Made by a program: the position numbers and the translations under genes. The notes below the pieces were generated by a model. That model was given only the letters and a program-made list of their open reading frames with translations, had not been told where the DNA came from and did not search any database. DNA of 64,000 bases from Sporofaciens musculi (GTDB lineage Bacteria; Bacillota; Clostridia; Lachnospirales; Lachnospiraceae). Location: assembly GCF_009830285.1 (NCBI RefSeq), contig NZ_WUQX01000001.1, positions 4,650,501 through 4,714,500 of the forward strand. Reading direction: 5' to 3'. Below, in pieces: positions 34,163 through 42,332 of this stretch (position 1 is its first letter; the number at the start of each line of letters is the position of its first letter).

Positions 34163-34924
34163 TTATAGATATTTTTCAATAAAAGTTTGCTCAATAACTG
34201 TTCTTCCAAGCAGTGTAATTGCTTGTTTGGGGCACGAATTCACACATCTGTAACACACCGTGCATTTATCATTCCCCTTTGCTTTATTGCCATCCATAAT
34301 TATATTTTCTGTTGGACATATTTTTACGCATTTAGAACAGCCAATGCATTTGTCGGTATCTATCTTTAATTGATTGCTATATTGCCGAGTCCTATGACCA
34401 AACCATAATCTCTGTAACAAAAAACCTGCCAAACGAGGGAAAAGTCCTAATCCATCTTGCGGATATTTTCCATTCTTTATATGGTCAATTGCTTCTACTA
34501 TTTTACTATTTGCATTTTTCACAAGCTGAATATTTTTTTTATGAGAACGCTTTAATACTTTTTCATCAGTAATACTATCTGGCATTTTCAGATGCAAGCC
34601 ACCAGTAATTTTTGCACCATATTGTTTTAATAGACGCCCCAAAATCCCCGCACCATCTCCACTAAACAATGCCATTGTAGCAATAATAAAAACATTTTTC
34701 TCTTTCCACATTTCTGAATTACTATGTACAAAATCACTCAAATATTTAGGAACCGCACTATATTGAACTGGATAACTAAATATTATTTCATCATGATAGC
34801 TTATTTGCTCTATAAGATTCTCATCTTCAACAGAAAACATAACTGAATTATTATTATATTCTCTTAAAAATCTCTCTAATGCGTATCTAGAATTACCTGT
34901 TCCGCTAAAATATATCCCTATCAT
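34163..34924 (-). CDS. EFR1-family flavodoxin-ferredoxin fusion
   Basis: This 253-residue protein begins MIGIYFSGTGNSRYALERFL, with the FMN-phosphate loop SGTGNS. A flavodoxin-like domain follows to about residue 170. The C-terminus has two 4Fe-4S cluster motifs: CIGCSKCVKICP and CTVCYRCVNSCP. EFR1-type proteins carry electrons between ferredoxin and flavin partners in anaerobes. It is the first gene of the cargo run, 70 bp ahead of the methyltransferase. Confidence 0.88.
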   Translation of the reverse strand: MIGIYFSGTGNSRYALERFLREYNNNSVMFSVEDENLIEQISYHDEIIFSYPVQYSAVPKYLSDFVHSNSEMWKEKNVFIIATMALFSGDGAGILGRLLKQYGAKITGGLHLKMPDSITDEKVLKRSHKKNIQLVKNANSKIVEAIDHIKNGKYPQDGLGLFPRLAGFLLQRLWFGHRTRQYSNQLKIDTDKCIGCSKCVKICPTENIIMDGNKAKGNDKCTVCYRCVNSCPKQAITLLGRTVIEQTFIEKYL

Positions 34925-35023
34925 AAATCAATCTCAAAACCTCAATTTCTCATTCTAATTTTTTTAAGTATACACGAATTTGTAAGATTTTTCAATTCCC
35001 CGAACTATTTTTGCTTAATTGAA

Positions 35024-35052
35024 CGGCACTCCCACATATTGCAGGAGTGCCG
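35024..35052. terminator. Terminator-like hairpin after the TnpV relic
   Basis: CGGCACTCC pairs with GGAGTGCCG around an 11-base loop. It lies just beyond the TnpV stop at 35060. The T-run is weak. Confidence 0.5.
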
Positions 35053-35059
35053 CTTATCA

Positions 35060-35490
35060 CTACAAATAGATAAACTCGCTCTCCACAACTTCCCTCACAC
35101 AAGCTCGAATATTATTCATTTTTTCAACCCATAAAAGCTGATTTTCTGCCTTTAACTGTTCTGTCACTCCTTGCCTGTCGGCATATTCCTTTACCAACCG
35201 AAAAACATATCTTCTGCCTGTTCATCCACACTTGACAAGTATTCATTCAACCTGCCGCTTGTCAGCAAATTGAGATATACAAGCTGCTTGCACTCTTTGA
35301 GATACCGCAAATGTCGTTTTCTCGCCTACCGGCTCGGTCGGTTCGCAGCTTGAGTGCCACCGGCACTCGCTCACCCCCATATACCTATCGGCTTTTCTTC
35401 TTCGGGAGGTAATGCAAGCTTTGGGAGGCAATACTCGCCTTGCTTTGCATACCAAAGACCGTTATTTTTGTCATAAATCCTATTTTCCAT
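35060..35490 (-). pseudogene. TnpV-family gene broken by an inserted repeat and a frameshift
   Basis: The N-terminus MENRIYDKNNGLWYAKQGEY...PEEEKPIGIWG is followed by a stop. After an insertion of about 62 bp (35317-35378) the frame resumes RHLRYLKECKQLVYLNLLTS. A second break comes after FFGW, and then VTEQLKAENQLLWVEKMNNI and VREVVESEFIYL finish the family's C-terminus. TnpV proteins are small, transposon-encoded and of unknown role. It lies 9 bp downstream of the relaxase gene. Confidence 0.75.
35317..35378 (-). repeat. Structured repeat R, copy 1 (inside TnpV)
   Basis: On the minus strand it runs GGTGAGCG, hairpin GAGTGCC-GGT-GGCACTC, then AAGCTGCGAACCGACCGAG and CGGTAGGCGAGA. Copy 2 at 36798-36856 is nearly the same but has GTGTGCC-AGT-GGCACAC, so the stem is kept by compensating changes. 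Confidence 0.7.
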
Positions 35491-35498
35491 AATGTTTC

Positions 35499-36656
35499 CT
35501 ACCTTTCCTCTTTGTTGTTTTTAAAGTGCTTTCCACGCTGTTTTGATTGCTGTACCGCTTTTGCCTGCTCCAAAAGGCTATCTATCTGCTTACTTCCAAA
35601 TGCCTTGCGGAGCAGCTTATAATCTTTGTTTTCCGCACGAAGGTTTTCATTTTCCCCCGCCAGTTTCTCATTAATTTTCCTTAATCCCTCATTCTCACGG
35701 TGGAGATTGCTGTTTGTAACATTCAGCCGATAGTAGCTGTCCCACGCTTCAAAGCACCGTATAAGGGCTGTTTTAACAAGCGATTTCAGCTTTTGCACCA
35801 AAGGCTCTGCCACTTTATTCTTATAGGACTTTGCAGACATGAACCCCTGCGGCTCTGGCAACTGGTACTCTGGAGAAGTGTCAAGCGCCTGTTCCAGAGT
35901 TTTTAGATTTTCCATGCCTTTGTCGTAATTCTCCACCCTGTCCGACAATACTTGAAATTCTTCTTTTTTCTCCAAAATCTGCCCCTCAAGCTGAACAACC
36001 TCTTTTTCCCGTTCCTGCTTTTTATAATCAAGGACAGATAAATGTTTCTCATGCGTGCCTTTATGCTCCCATTCAATGCCATGCCGCCCCATCACAGCGG
36101 CAAGGTTCTCTTTTTCGGACTGTACCCACTGGCTCCACTCCGTATCGCCACGGGAGCCGCCTTTGAATCCCTGCGCCGCTAACGCCTGTTTTAGAGATAC
36201 CCTTGTATCAAGCCCACGCTTGCTGCCAGTCGTGAACGGAATAAAATCAATATGCAGATGCGGCGTTGCTTCGTCCATATGGATATGAGCAGAAAATACA
36301 TAAAGATTAGGGTTTCGTTCTTGGAAACCATGATAATATTCATCTAAAGTCTGCCTTGCAAGCTGTCCATTTTCACTTCCCGCACCCATATTTTCCTTAT
36401 CGCCAATCTGCAAAATCAGTTCATGGAACGGCTTTTCCTGTTTTGAGTTCCGTATCTTCTCGTAATAATCGGCAATGCGGCGGTCTGCCCTCGTCTGTTT
36501 CTCGTTATATCTCTGTAATGCTTCATCAAATAGCTTATGATACACTTTCTTTATATTCTCATTGCAAAAATCTACATTGAGATGTGACCGTTCTCCGTCA
36601 ACATTCTCCGCTTTGAATTTACGGCTGTTATGGTTGACCGAGCCTTTCCCCACCAT
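35499..36656 (-). CDS. mobV: MOBV relaxase (Pre/Mob family), IME-2
   Basis: This 385-residue protein starts MVGKGSVNHNSRKF, the usual N-terminus of Mob/Pre relaxases. Its metal motif HIHMDEATPHLH (residues 124-135, with His124, His126, His133 and His135 visible) is the MOBV signature. A long coiled-coil C-terminus follows from about residue 215. MOBV relaxases nick oriT and lead the strand into a recipient using another element's channel. The frame is open further upstream (TISAM matches the start region of the IME-1 homologue), so a non-ATG start is possible. The candidate oriT lies directly upstream. Confidence 0.9.
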   Translation of the reverse strand: MVGKGSVNHNSRKFKAENVDGERSHLNVDFCNENIKKVYHKLFDEALQRYNEKQTRADRRIADYYEKIRNSKQEKPFHELILQIGDKENMGAGSENGQLARQTLDEYYHGFQERNPNLYVFSAHIHMDEATPHLHIDFIPFTTGSKRGLDTRVSLKQALAAQGFKGGSRGDTEWSQWVQSEKENLAAVMGRHGIEWEHKGTHEKHLSVLDYKKQEREKEVVQLEGQILEKKEEFQVLSDRVENYDKGMENLKTLEQALDTSPEYQLPEPQGFMSAKSYKNKVAEPLVQKLKSLVKTALIRCFEAWDSYYRLNVTNSNLHRENEGLRKINEKLAGENENLRAENKDYKLLRKAFGSKQIDSLLEQAKAVQQSKQRGKHFKNNKEER

Positions 36657-36707
36657 TGCGCTAATCGTCCGTCTTATAAAATCACGCCCTTTCTTTTCGG
36701 CTGGTAG

Positions 36708-36746
36708 GCTTTGTTACTTTCCCGAAAGTAACGCAAAAGCACTTTT
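36708..36746. other. Candidate oriT hairpin region, IME-2
   Basis: GTTACTTTC-CC-GAAAGTAAC is a perfect inverted repeat followed by GCAAAAGCACTTTT. The same block occurs upstream of the relaxase of IME-1 (46881-46920) while the surroundings differ. Position and structure suit a nick region for a MOBV relaxase. The gap 36657-36977 holds this, repeat R copy 2 and a TTGCA-type inverted repeat, and no gene. Confidence 0.6.
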
Positions 36747-36797
36747 GTCGGCTGTGCCAACAAAAATGCAACCTGCAGGCAGGTTTTGCGCTCTCCG

Positions 36798-36856
36798 AGG
36801 GGTGAGCGTGTGCCAGTGGCACACAAGCTGCGAACCGACCGAGTCGGCAGACGAGA
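36798..36856 (+). repeat. Structured repeat R, copy 2
   Basis: GGTGAGCG, hairpin GTGTGCC-AGT-GGCACAC, AAGCTGCGAACCGACCGAG and CGGCAGACGAGA. It is inverted relative to copy 1 at 35317-35378, and the two copies flank the relaxase gene. Confidence 0.7.
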
Positions 36857-36931
36857 CAGAGCCGCCTTTGAAAAGGCGCTCTCTGCACTCTCCCCCAAAC
36901 TTCAATATCGCTCACACCAAACCGAAAAAGA

Positions 36932-36970
36932 ACATTGCAAGATTGCACTTGCCCTAAACATATGCAATGT
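36932..36970. repeat. TTGCA-type inverted repeat before the IME-2 ATPase
   Basis: ACATTGCA and TGCAATGT are 23 bp apart, with further TTGCA and TGCAA words between and after them. A similar cluster lies at the equivalent place in IME-1. It may be a binding site for the ATPase or a replication origin. Confidence 0.45.
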
Positions 36971-36977
36971 TGCAACC

Positions 36978-37952
36978 TTAACAGTTACTCGCTTCTTTTT
37001 TTTCGGGAAGTTCCCAATACCACCCATTACCTTCCTTTATTGACTTAACGCCGAGAGATTTTTTTGCTTCGTCAAGCACTCTTTTTGAGATGCCGATATT
37101 CTGTGCTTTCTTTAATATAAGCTGCTGTTGATATTTTCCATCAGACAGGCAATCCATGATTAATTTCTCTGCTTGTTCGGATTTCTTTTCACGACTGATG
37201 CCGTTCAATAAATCATCAATGGAAATGTCATAATGACCTTTCCACACAAATCCAGTTTCTTTATTCAATTCAAAAGCAATGGGCTCGCCCTCAGGCGCAA
37301 GGGAAGATTTTTCGTGCGCAACTACCCGCACTTCCTTGTTTTCCTTGAGCCTGCCGACAATGAGCACGCTTCGTGCCGTTGCTTGGAAGTCAATTGAGCC
37401 AAGCCCTCTGTAATTTGCTTTGCCGCCCTGTGCTTTATTCAAGTGTCCGACAAGGATAACGGCGCACCCATATTTTTCTGCTACCCGTCCTAACTGCGAA
37501 AGGACATTGCGGACTTCGTTTGCCCTGTTCATATCAATTTGGGAGCCGATATACGCTTGTACAGGGTCTAAAATAATTACCTTTGCGCCCGTTTCAATAA
37601 TTGCCTGTTCAATTCTTTCATCAAGCATTGAGAGTGCGGCTTCCGACTCGTCAATCACCTTGATTTGCGTACAGTCTGCATTGGCTACAAGCAGACGGGG
37701 CTTAATTGTATCGCCAAGTCCATCCTCTGCGGTTTGGTAAATAATTCTTATCGGCTCACGCTCCGTATCATCACAAGGCAGTTTATCTCCCCTTGATAAG
37801 ATAGCAGCTAACTGTAAAATCATCATTGTTTTTCCATCGCCGGGGTCTCCGTGGACAATGGTTATCTTTCCGTAAGGAATATACGGATACCAAAGCCACC
37901 CGACCTCGGTTGCAGGTATCTCGTCCATGTTCAAAATTTTAAGCTCAGCCAT
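36978..37952 (-). CDS. RecA-fold AAA ATPase (RepA-like helicase), IME-2
   Basis: The protein has about 324 residues. Walker A is HGDPGDGKT, Walker B is VIILDPVQAY, and HLNKAQGGKANYRGLGSIDF is the conserved DNA-binding loop of this RepA/KaiC-like family. The C-terminus has a winged-helix-like segment (NIGISKRVLDEAKKSLGVKS). Proteins of this type drive replication of plasmids and mobilizable elements. The start at 37950-37952 overlaps the stop of the 49-residue gene upstream; three codons of upstream frame are less likely. A close homologue sits in IME-1. Confidence 0.85.
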   Translation of the reverse strand: MAELKILNMDEIPATEVGWLWYPYIPYGKITIVHGDPGDGKTMMILQLAAILSRGDKLPCDDTEREPIRIIYQTAEDGLGDTIKPRLLVANADCTQIKVIDESEAALSMLDERIEQAIIETGAKVIILDPVQAYIGSQIDMNRANEVRNVLSQLGRVAEKYGCAVILVGHLNKAQGGKANYRGLGSIDFQATARSVLIVGRLKENKEVRVVAHEKSSLAPEGEPIAFELNKETGFVWKGHYDISIDDLLNGISREKKSEQAEKLIMDCLSDGKYQQQLILKKAQNIGISKRVLDEAKKSLGVKSIKEGNGWYWELPEKKEASNC

Positions 37953-38094
37953 TGCAGCCACCGCCTTTTTCTACGAAAATATTGAATTTTTCGGTATTTA
38001 GGGTTATACTATTACTACTACATTTTTGAATTGGCTGCTCCGTATCTGCGCCAACAGATACAACAGGAGCAGTCACTTCTTTTTTATCCGTCAT
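37945..38094 (-). CDS. Small linking protein between mobC-like and ATPase genes
   Basis: The 49-residue product begins MTDKKEVTAPVVSVGADTEQ and ends VEKGGGCNG. It overlaps the mobC-like gene by 11 bp and the ATPase gene by 8 bp, and has AAAGGAG upstream. It appears unstructured. Its main role may be translational coupling; IME-1 lacks it. Confidence 0.55.
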   Translation of the reverse strand: MTDKKEVTAPVVSVGADTEQPIQKCSSNSITLNTEKFNIFVEKGGGCNG

Positions 38095-38419
38095 TTTCAC
38101 ATTCTCCTTTCAGACCGCCGAGGATAATAACAATCAATTCGATAATATCTAATAATTCGTTGTCAACGCTACCGCCTGCTTCAATTCTCTGTAATTCTGC
38201 AAGGACAGCGACAAGCTCGTTGCGGAGAGCCTTATACACCCTCGGATTGCCCTGCACTACTACGTCTTGGCATAAGAGCCGCCTTGTGATATAGTCCTGT
38301 TTGGTAAGCCCCGAAATCCGCACCGCTTTGTCAATCCGCTCACTTTCTTCGGGAGATACCCGAAAGGCGACAGTCTTGTTCCTCCAACGGTTGCAGTTGT
38401 CTAAATTTTTTGCCGACAT
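38084..38419 (-). CDS. MobC-like mobilization accessory protein, IME-2
   Basis: This protein of about 111 residues starts MSAKNLDNCNRWRNKTVAFR. The segment VAFRVSPEESERIDKAVRIS followed by GLTKQDYITRRLL is a ribbon-helix-helix of the MobC/relaxosome type, and a helical tail follows. The longer upstream frame overlaps the integrase gene and is not supported. It starts 2 bp before the integrase stop is complete, so the integrase, mobC-like, ATPase and relaxase genes form one compact leftward unit. Confidence 0.78.
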   Translation of the reverse strand: MSAKNLDNCNRWRNKTVAFRVSPEESERIDKAVRISGLTKQDYITRRLLCQDVVVQGNPRVYKALRNELVAVLAELQRIEAGGSVDNELLDIIELIVIILGGLKGECENDG

Positions 38420-38420
38420 A

Positions 38421-39500
38421 TCAAAAACCCCCTTTCCCCAAATCGTCCAGTCTGTCTGCCATTTCCGCCTGCTTTGACGGAAACAGATGAGCGTACCTAT
38501 AAGTGATTTCAATACTCTCATGCCCCACACGGTCAGCAATCGCCACCGCCGAGAATCCCATGTCAATCAATAAACTGATGTGGCTATGCCGCAAATCGTG
38601 AATCCGTATGCGTTTCACCCCTGCGGCTTTTGCGCCCCTGTCCATCTCGTGATGGAGGTAACTCTTTGTCACTGTGAAAATGCGGTCTTTCTTCTTTAAA
38701 CCGTACAACATACCGATATATTCCTGCATTTCCTCGCATAGAAACTTCGGCATTTTGATTGTACGGTTGCTCTTTTTTGTTTTCGGAGAAGTAATCACAT
38801 CTTCCCCATGCAGACGCTGATAGGATTTGTTAATCGTGACTGTTTCCTTATCAAAATTGAAATCAGCAGCGGTCAAAGCTAATAATTCACCCTCTCGGAT
38901 TCCGCACCAATAGAGCATTTCAAAGGCGTAAAAGGAAACTGGCTTGTCCATCATTTCATCCGCAAACCTCTTATATTCTTCTTTCGTCCAGAACAGCATT
39001 TCCTTGTGTTCCTCACTCCCCATGTTCCCTGCCTTTGCCGCAGGATTGGAGCGGAGGTCATAATACCGTACTGCATGGTTGAAGATAGCGGAAAGCTGGT
39101 TATGGACGGTTTTCAGATACGTCTGCGAATAGGGATTACGTTTTTCATCACGGTAGGCAAGCAGCTCATTCTGCCATGCGATGATTTCCTTTGTGCCAAT
39201 CCCGCTAATTTTCATCTTTCCAAAATACGGAAGAATCTTCGTCCGAATGATATGCTCCTTTGTCAGCCAAGTGTTTTCTTTCAATCTGTTCTTTACATCA
39301 TTCGCATAAAGATCTGTAAAGGCTTCAAAGTCCATGTCAAGGTCAGCGGAATTTTGCAACTGGAATTTCCTCTCCCATTCCTGCGCCTCCCGCTTTGTGG
39401 CAAATCCACGCTTGCACTTCTGCTTGCGCTCCCCTTTCCAGTTCACATACCGAGCCATCACATACCATGTGCCGTTGCCCTCATTCTTAAATACTGGCAT
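38421..39500 (-). CDS. int: Tyrosine integrase, IME-2
   Basis: This 359-residue phage-type integrase has an N-terminal arm-binding domain (GNGTWYVMARYVNWKGERKQ) and a core-binding SAM-like domain. The catalytic residues are Arg in CGIREGELLAL, HDLRHSHISLL with the His-x-x-Arg box, GHESIEITYRYAHLFP with the last His, and the nucleophile Tyr. It should recombine the 13-bp core at the guaA 3' end with the element's own site. The adjoining 66-residue protein upstream is a probable excisionase. Confidence 0.93.
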   Translation of the reverse strand: MPVFKNEGNGTWYVMARYVNWKGERKQKCKRGFATKREAQEWERKFQLQNSADLDMDFEAFTDLYANDVKNRLKENTWLTKEHIIRTKILPYFGKMKISGIGTKEIIAWQNELLAYRDEKRNPYSQTYLKTVHNQLSAIFNHAVRYYDLRSNPAAKAGNMGSEEHKEMLFWTKEEYKRFADEMMDKPVSFYAFEMLYWCGIREGELLALTAADFNFDKETVTINKSYQRLHGEDVITSPKTKKSNRTIKMPKFLCEEMQEYIGMLYGLKKKDRIFTVTKSYLHHEMDRGAKAAGVKRIRIHDLRHSHISLLIDMGFSAVAIADRVGHESIEITYRYAHLFPSKQAEMADRLDDLGKGGF

Positions 39501-39701
39501 TTACTCCATCTCCTTTCCCTGTTTCTCTCCTGCTCCGTAGAGCCTTTCTTGAAAATACTGGCGGTTTACTCTCCCTGCAATCGTGATAAACCCCTGCTCC
39601 TTCAGCTCGTCATTTAATTTCTTGATGAGTTTATAGGCATAAGGCTTTGATACGGAAAGCTCCTGCGCCACCTCGTCCACACGGATAAATTTGTTGTCCA
39701 T
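39501..39701 (-). CDS. xis: Excisionase-like winged-helix protein, IME-2
   Basis: This 66-residue protein MDNKFIRVDEVAQELSVSKP carries YAYKLIKKLNDELKEQGF, the MerR-like winged helix of small excisionases and integrase regulators. It ends directly before the integrase start. AGGAGAGG lies upstream of the ATG. It is homologous in layout to 49693-49887 in IME-1. Confidence 0.75.
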   Translation of the reverse strand: MDNKFIRVDEVAQELSVSKPYAYKLIKKLNDELKEQGFITIAGRVNRQYFQERLYGAGEKQGKEME

Positions 39702-39878
39702 ACAACCTCTCCTTTCTCTTTCTAAGCGTTTTTTGCTTAATCCACAATACTAAACATTTTTGCTACTGTCAATAGGCTTACAAGAAAATATTAAACTTTT
39801 TTGTTTCGCTTATGCTTGATTTTTTCTAAACATATATGCTATACTCCTTATAAACATACGAACAAGGAGTGAAACATT

Positions 39879-40406
39879 ATGGCGATTGGAGAAAGAATAC
39901 ATTTTTTCCGCATCATGCGGGGCATGACACAGAAATACCTTGGTATGCTTGTCGGTTTTCCCGAACGGAGCGCAGACGTGCGTCTGGCACAGTACGAAAC
40001 AGGCTCTCGTAAGCCAAAAGCAGAGCTTACTGCTGCACTGGCACAGGCTTTGGACGTTGCACCGCAAGCACTGGACATACCCGACATTGACAGCTACATC
40101 GGGCTTATGCACACCTTATTTACCCTAGAGGACATTTACGGTCTTACCGTCAGTGAATCAGACGGTGAAATTTGCTTAAAAGTCAACAAAAACAAAAATA
40201 AGGATGCCGCCGAACTGCTGAAAATGCTCTCTGCTTGGAAAGAACAAGCAGACAAGCTCTCTGATGAGGAAATCAGCAGGGAAGATTACGACCAGTGGCG
40301 GTACAATTATCCGAAATTTGACACCACGCAGCATTGGGCGAAAATTCCCTCTAAAGAATTAAGTGATGCCTTAGTTGAAACATTCAACGACCGATTAAAA
40401 AATTAA
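39879..40406 (+). CDS. XRE-family repressor, IME-2
   Basis: This 175-residue protein starts MAIGERIHFFRIMRGMTQKY with a helix-turn-helix (GMTQKYLGMLVGF...RLAQYETGSRKP). The C-terminal domain is acidic and helical. It is transcribed away from xis-int; the 177-bp gap holds a likely promoter (TATACT) and AAACAT words. By analogy with other mobile elements it should repress the xis-int operon and respond to an unknown signal. Confidence 0.82.
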   Translation: MAIGERIHFFRIMRGMTQKYLGMLVGFPERSADVRLAQYETGSRKPKAELTAALAQALDVAPQALDIPDIDSYIGLMHTLFTLEDIYGLTVSESDGEICLKVNKNKNKDAAELLKMLSAWKEQADKLSDEEISREDYDQWRYNYPKFDTTQHWAKIPSKELSDALVETFNDRLKN

Positions 40407-40423
40407 TACATGGAGGTATGCAA

Positions 40424-40795
40424 ATGAGCCAAATATACAACTTCATAAAAGAATGTGGTACATTTTTTGTATTAACTTTTAATAATGACTTTCCAGCAGG
40501 CAGACCGTTTGGCGCAATTATGGAATACAATAACAACTTATACATTTCCACCTCGGACACAAAATCAGTTTATAAACAGCTTGCCAAACATAACAAAATT
40601 CAGATAGTCGCACTGAAAAACGGTACACGGGACTGGGTAAGGGTAAGCGGCATAGCAACCGAATGTGTTGAACCAACCATCAAGAAAAGGATGTTAGAGG
40701 AATGTCCTGTATTAACAAAACACTTTTCTTCGGCAGATGCTCCCCATTACAGCCTCTTTCAAGTTGAAATCGTAAACAGCGAATTTTATTCGTAA
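40424..40795 (+). CDS. Pyridoxamine 5'-phosphate oxidase-like flavin protein
   Basis: This protein of about 123 residues has the split-barrel fold pattern of small PNPOx-like proteins: FIKECGTFFVLTFNNDFPAG, RPFGAIMEYNNNLYISTSDT, and KVYKQLAKHNKIQIVAL-type strands. Start MSQIYNF is preceded by GGAGG at 7 bp; two extra upstream codons are possible. It follows the repressor by 17 bp, so it may be a cotranscribed cargo gene. The substrate is unknown; FMN or F420 binding is typical for the fold. Confidence 0.8.
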   Translation: MSQIYNFIKECGTFFVLTFNNDFPAGRPFGAIMEYNNNLYISTSDTKSVYKQLAKHNKIQIVALKNGTRDWVRVSGIATECVEPTIKKRMLEECPVLTKHFSSADAPHYSLFQVEIVNSEFYS

Positions 40796-40804
40796 GCGAC
40801 AAAA

Positions 40805-40847
40805 AACGCCCTCAGCCATGAGTTCCTACCCACAGCTAAGGGCGTTT
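40805..40847 (+). terminator. Terminator after the PNPOx gene
   Basis: AACGCCCT and AGGGCGTT pair around a 27-base loop, preceded by an A-run and followed by TTT. Confidence 0.7.
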
Positions 40848-40941
40848 CTAATATGGATTTATGCCAGCCGTCCAAACCTCTTGCAAATCATTCCCCCACC
40901 AACAAACCACTTGACAGCAAGAATAATCGCACGCAAACGAC

Positions 40942-40959
40942 TGTTATCAATTTGTTATC
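40942..40959 (+). repeat. IME-2 arm-type direct repeats, right end
   Basis: TGTTATC-AATT-TGTTATC, same orientation and spacing as at 30338-30355. Confidence 0.65.
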
Positions 40960-41018
40960 AAAAGACCTTTCCAAAGTCCGCAAACCCGCATAAACACTGG
41001 GTTTACTAAGCATTTTTG

Positions 41019-41031
41019 TTTATTCGAACTC
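41019..41031. other. Attachment-site core between IME-2 and IME-1
   Basis: TTTATTCGAACTC matches the guaA core GTTACTCGAACTC at 11 of 13 positions. Next to it, CTCGGCGG recalls the CCCCGGCGG of the guaA end. It marks where the two elements meet. Confidence 0.7.
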
Positions 41032-41132
41032 CTCGGCGGATAGCTTGAACTGGCTGTTTTTTCCTCATTTTTCAAGCACTTATTATCCATATTATTCAAA
41101 AATTGCTCTCTTTTTTGTGCCGGTCTAAATTT

Positions 41133-41151
41133 TTAGAGCCAAAATAGAGCC
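41133..41151 (+). repeat. IME-1 arm-type direct repeats, left end
   Basis: TAGAGCCA-AAA-TAGAGCCA. The same pair with 3-bp spacing occurs at 51621-51639 at the right end of IME-1. Confidence 0.7.
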
Positions 41152-41179
41152 AATCGAAACCACCATATATCCCTTATTT

Positions 41180-41199
41180 ACATGGTGCAAGCATCATAT
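41180..41199. repeat. Imperfect palindrome flanking the DuOB/DUF488 module, left
   Basis: ACATGGTGCAAGCATCATAT is a decayed version of the perfect 20-bp palindrome at 43711-43730. Confidence 0.5.
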
Positions 41200-41232
41200 A
41201 TCTTAATTTGTTATATCACAAGACATCAACCC

Positions 41233-41862
41233 CTAGATAAAAATTGCAGATACAAATTTATAATATCGACTATTATATGGGGTTCCAATACTAACAACTA
41301 ATATAGCTCTTTCAAATTTACTTCCGCTTCGAATTGAATAAAATTTTTGGTCAGTTACAGACATGTTTTCATACTCTGTTCCTTGATAAATAAACTTCGC
41401 TTTTGTTTTAGGTTTTCCATAAGGATTCTCCTCTTGAGTAATGACCAAATCGAATACCTCAACTATAATCAAAGAATACCCAACTGTATTCACTCGTGCC
41501 TCTGTGATATATCCATAATCATTTCCCAAAATATTTCTTTTTCTTTCTAATGGATGAATTTTCAGCACCTCATCAAGAGTCATTCTTCCTTTTATCTCAA
41601 TATATGTATCCAAATCAAGCAAAACATTTTCTGGTTGAACACAATCATTACACATTCCCAGTATAGGTACATCTATGACATCTAGAACTTCAACACTTCT
41701 ACCGTCCTCACAAATTAAATCATTGTCTGATACAGCACCATGACTTGCTTCATCTTCTGTCACAAGTCTTACCCAACCACCATTACTCAAATCAATACCT
41801 GCAACACAGTTATTGCCATATTTAGACGATTTTGTTAATACTACCATTCTAATGTTCCCCAT
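41233..41862 (-). CDS. Dual OB-fold (DuOB)-like protein
   Basis: This 209-residue protein starts MGNIRMVVLTKSSKYGNNCV and has VAGIDLSNGGWVRLVTEDEA, a pattern I associate with dual OB-containing domain proteins. The rest is beta-rich (RSVEVLDVIDVPIL, ARVNTVGYSLIIVEVFDLVI). OB folds bind nucleic acids. The gene follows two DUF488 genes on the same strand, 18 bp after the nearer one, which suggests joint action. There is no evidence of enzymatic residues. The family name is from memory and should be checked. Confidence 0.6.
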   Translation of the reverse strand: MGNIRMVVLTKSSKYGNNCVAGIDLSNGGWVRLVTEDEASHGAVSDNDLICEDGRSVEVLDVIDVPILGMCNDCVQPENVLLDLDTYIEIKGRMTLDEVLKIHPLERKRNILGNDYGYITEARVNTVGYSLIIVEVFDLVITQEENPYGKPKTKAKFIYQGTEYENMSVTDQKFYSIRSGSKFERAILVVSIGTPYNSRYYKFVSAIFI

Positions 41863-41880
41863 AATGCATATCCTCCTATG

Positions 41881-42318
41881 TCATATATGAACAATTCTAT
41901 TTTCTAATTCTTCATTCAAAGCTTCTGCCAACAATCTCCTGTGACAACATTCGGGTGTTGGTTCCGAACACAACAATAGCACATTATCATATTTAAGATA
42001 TTTAGTTTTAAAAATATCTAAAACGTTTCTTCTTTTTATTAACTCATTGTATTCAACCTCATACTTTTCCCAACTTATTTGCTCTTTTTTATAACGATCC
42101 AGTATATCTTTCGTTGGTGCAAATTGAATTTCATGACTATATTCACAATTACAAATTTCTTTTAAGAAGAAAGCAATATCTCGTCCTTTTGTAAAACCAG
42201 CTAGTTGAGATTGATTATTCAATCTAACATCTATTAGCATTTCTATATGATGCTCCCGAATCAAATTAAAAAAATCTTTTGCACTCTTTTGGGTAAAACC
42301 CATTGTGAAAATTTGCAT
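41881..42318 (-). CDS. DUF488 family protein
   Basis: This 145-residue protein MQIFTMGFTQKSAKDFFNLI shows the DUF488 hallmarks: an N-terminal GFT/GHS loop, the strand LIDVRLNNQSQLAGFTKGRD, and the C-terminal cysteine loop LLLCSEPTPECCHRRLLAEAL. The cysteine and histidine residues suggest a catalytic or metal site, but the activity of the family is not established. It appears complete. A second, frameshifted DUF488 gene lies 14 bp upstream and the DuOB-like gene 18 bp downstream. Confidence 0.85.
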   Translation of the reverse strand: MQIFTMGFTQKSAKDFFNLIREHHIEMLIDVRLNNQSQLAGFTKGRDIAFFLKEICNCEYSHEIQFAPTKDILDRYKKEQISWEKYEVEYNELIKRRNVLDIFKTKYLKYDNVLLLCSEPTPECCHRRLLAEALNEELENRIVHI

Positions 42319-42332
42319 ACCTAATTTTCTCC

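Larger units (their letters stand above)
40848..41232. other. Junction region between IME-2 and IME-1
   Basis: No gene is seen in these 385 bp. They hold the right arm repeats of IME-2 (40942-40959), an att core (41019-41031), the left arm repeats of IME-1 (41133-41151) and a palindrome (41180-41199). Confidence 0.65.

Noticed and set aside
36674..36975. Several overlapping small open frames between the IME-2 relaxase and ATPase
   Set aside because: They read through repeat R and the hairpins in many frames, a known effect of palindromic GC-rich repeats, and none has a ribosome binding site.
38420..38566. Longer N-terminus for the IME-2 MobC-like protein
   Set aside because: The extra 49 codons overlap the integrase gene and have no homology; the shorter start matches the IME-1 homologue in length.
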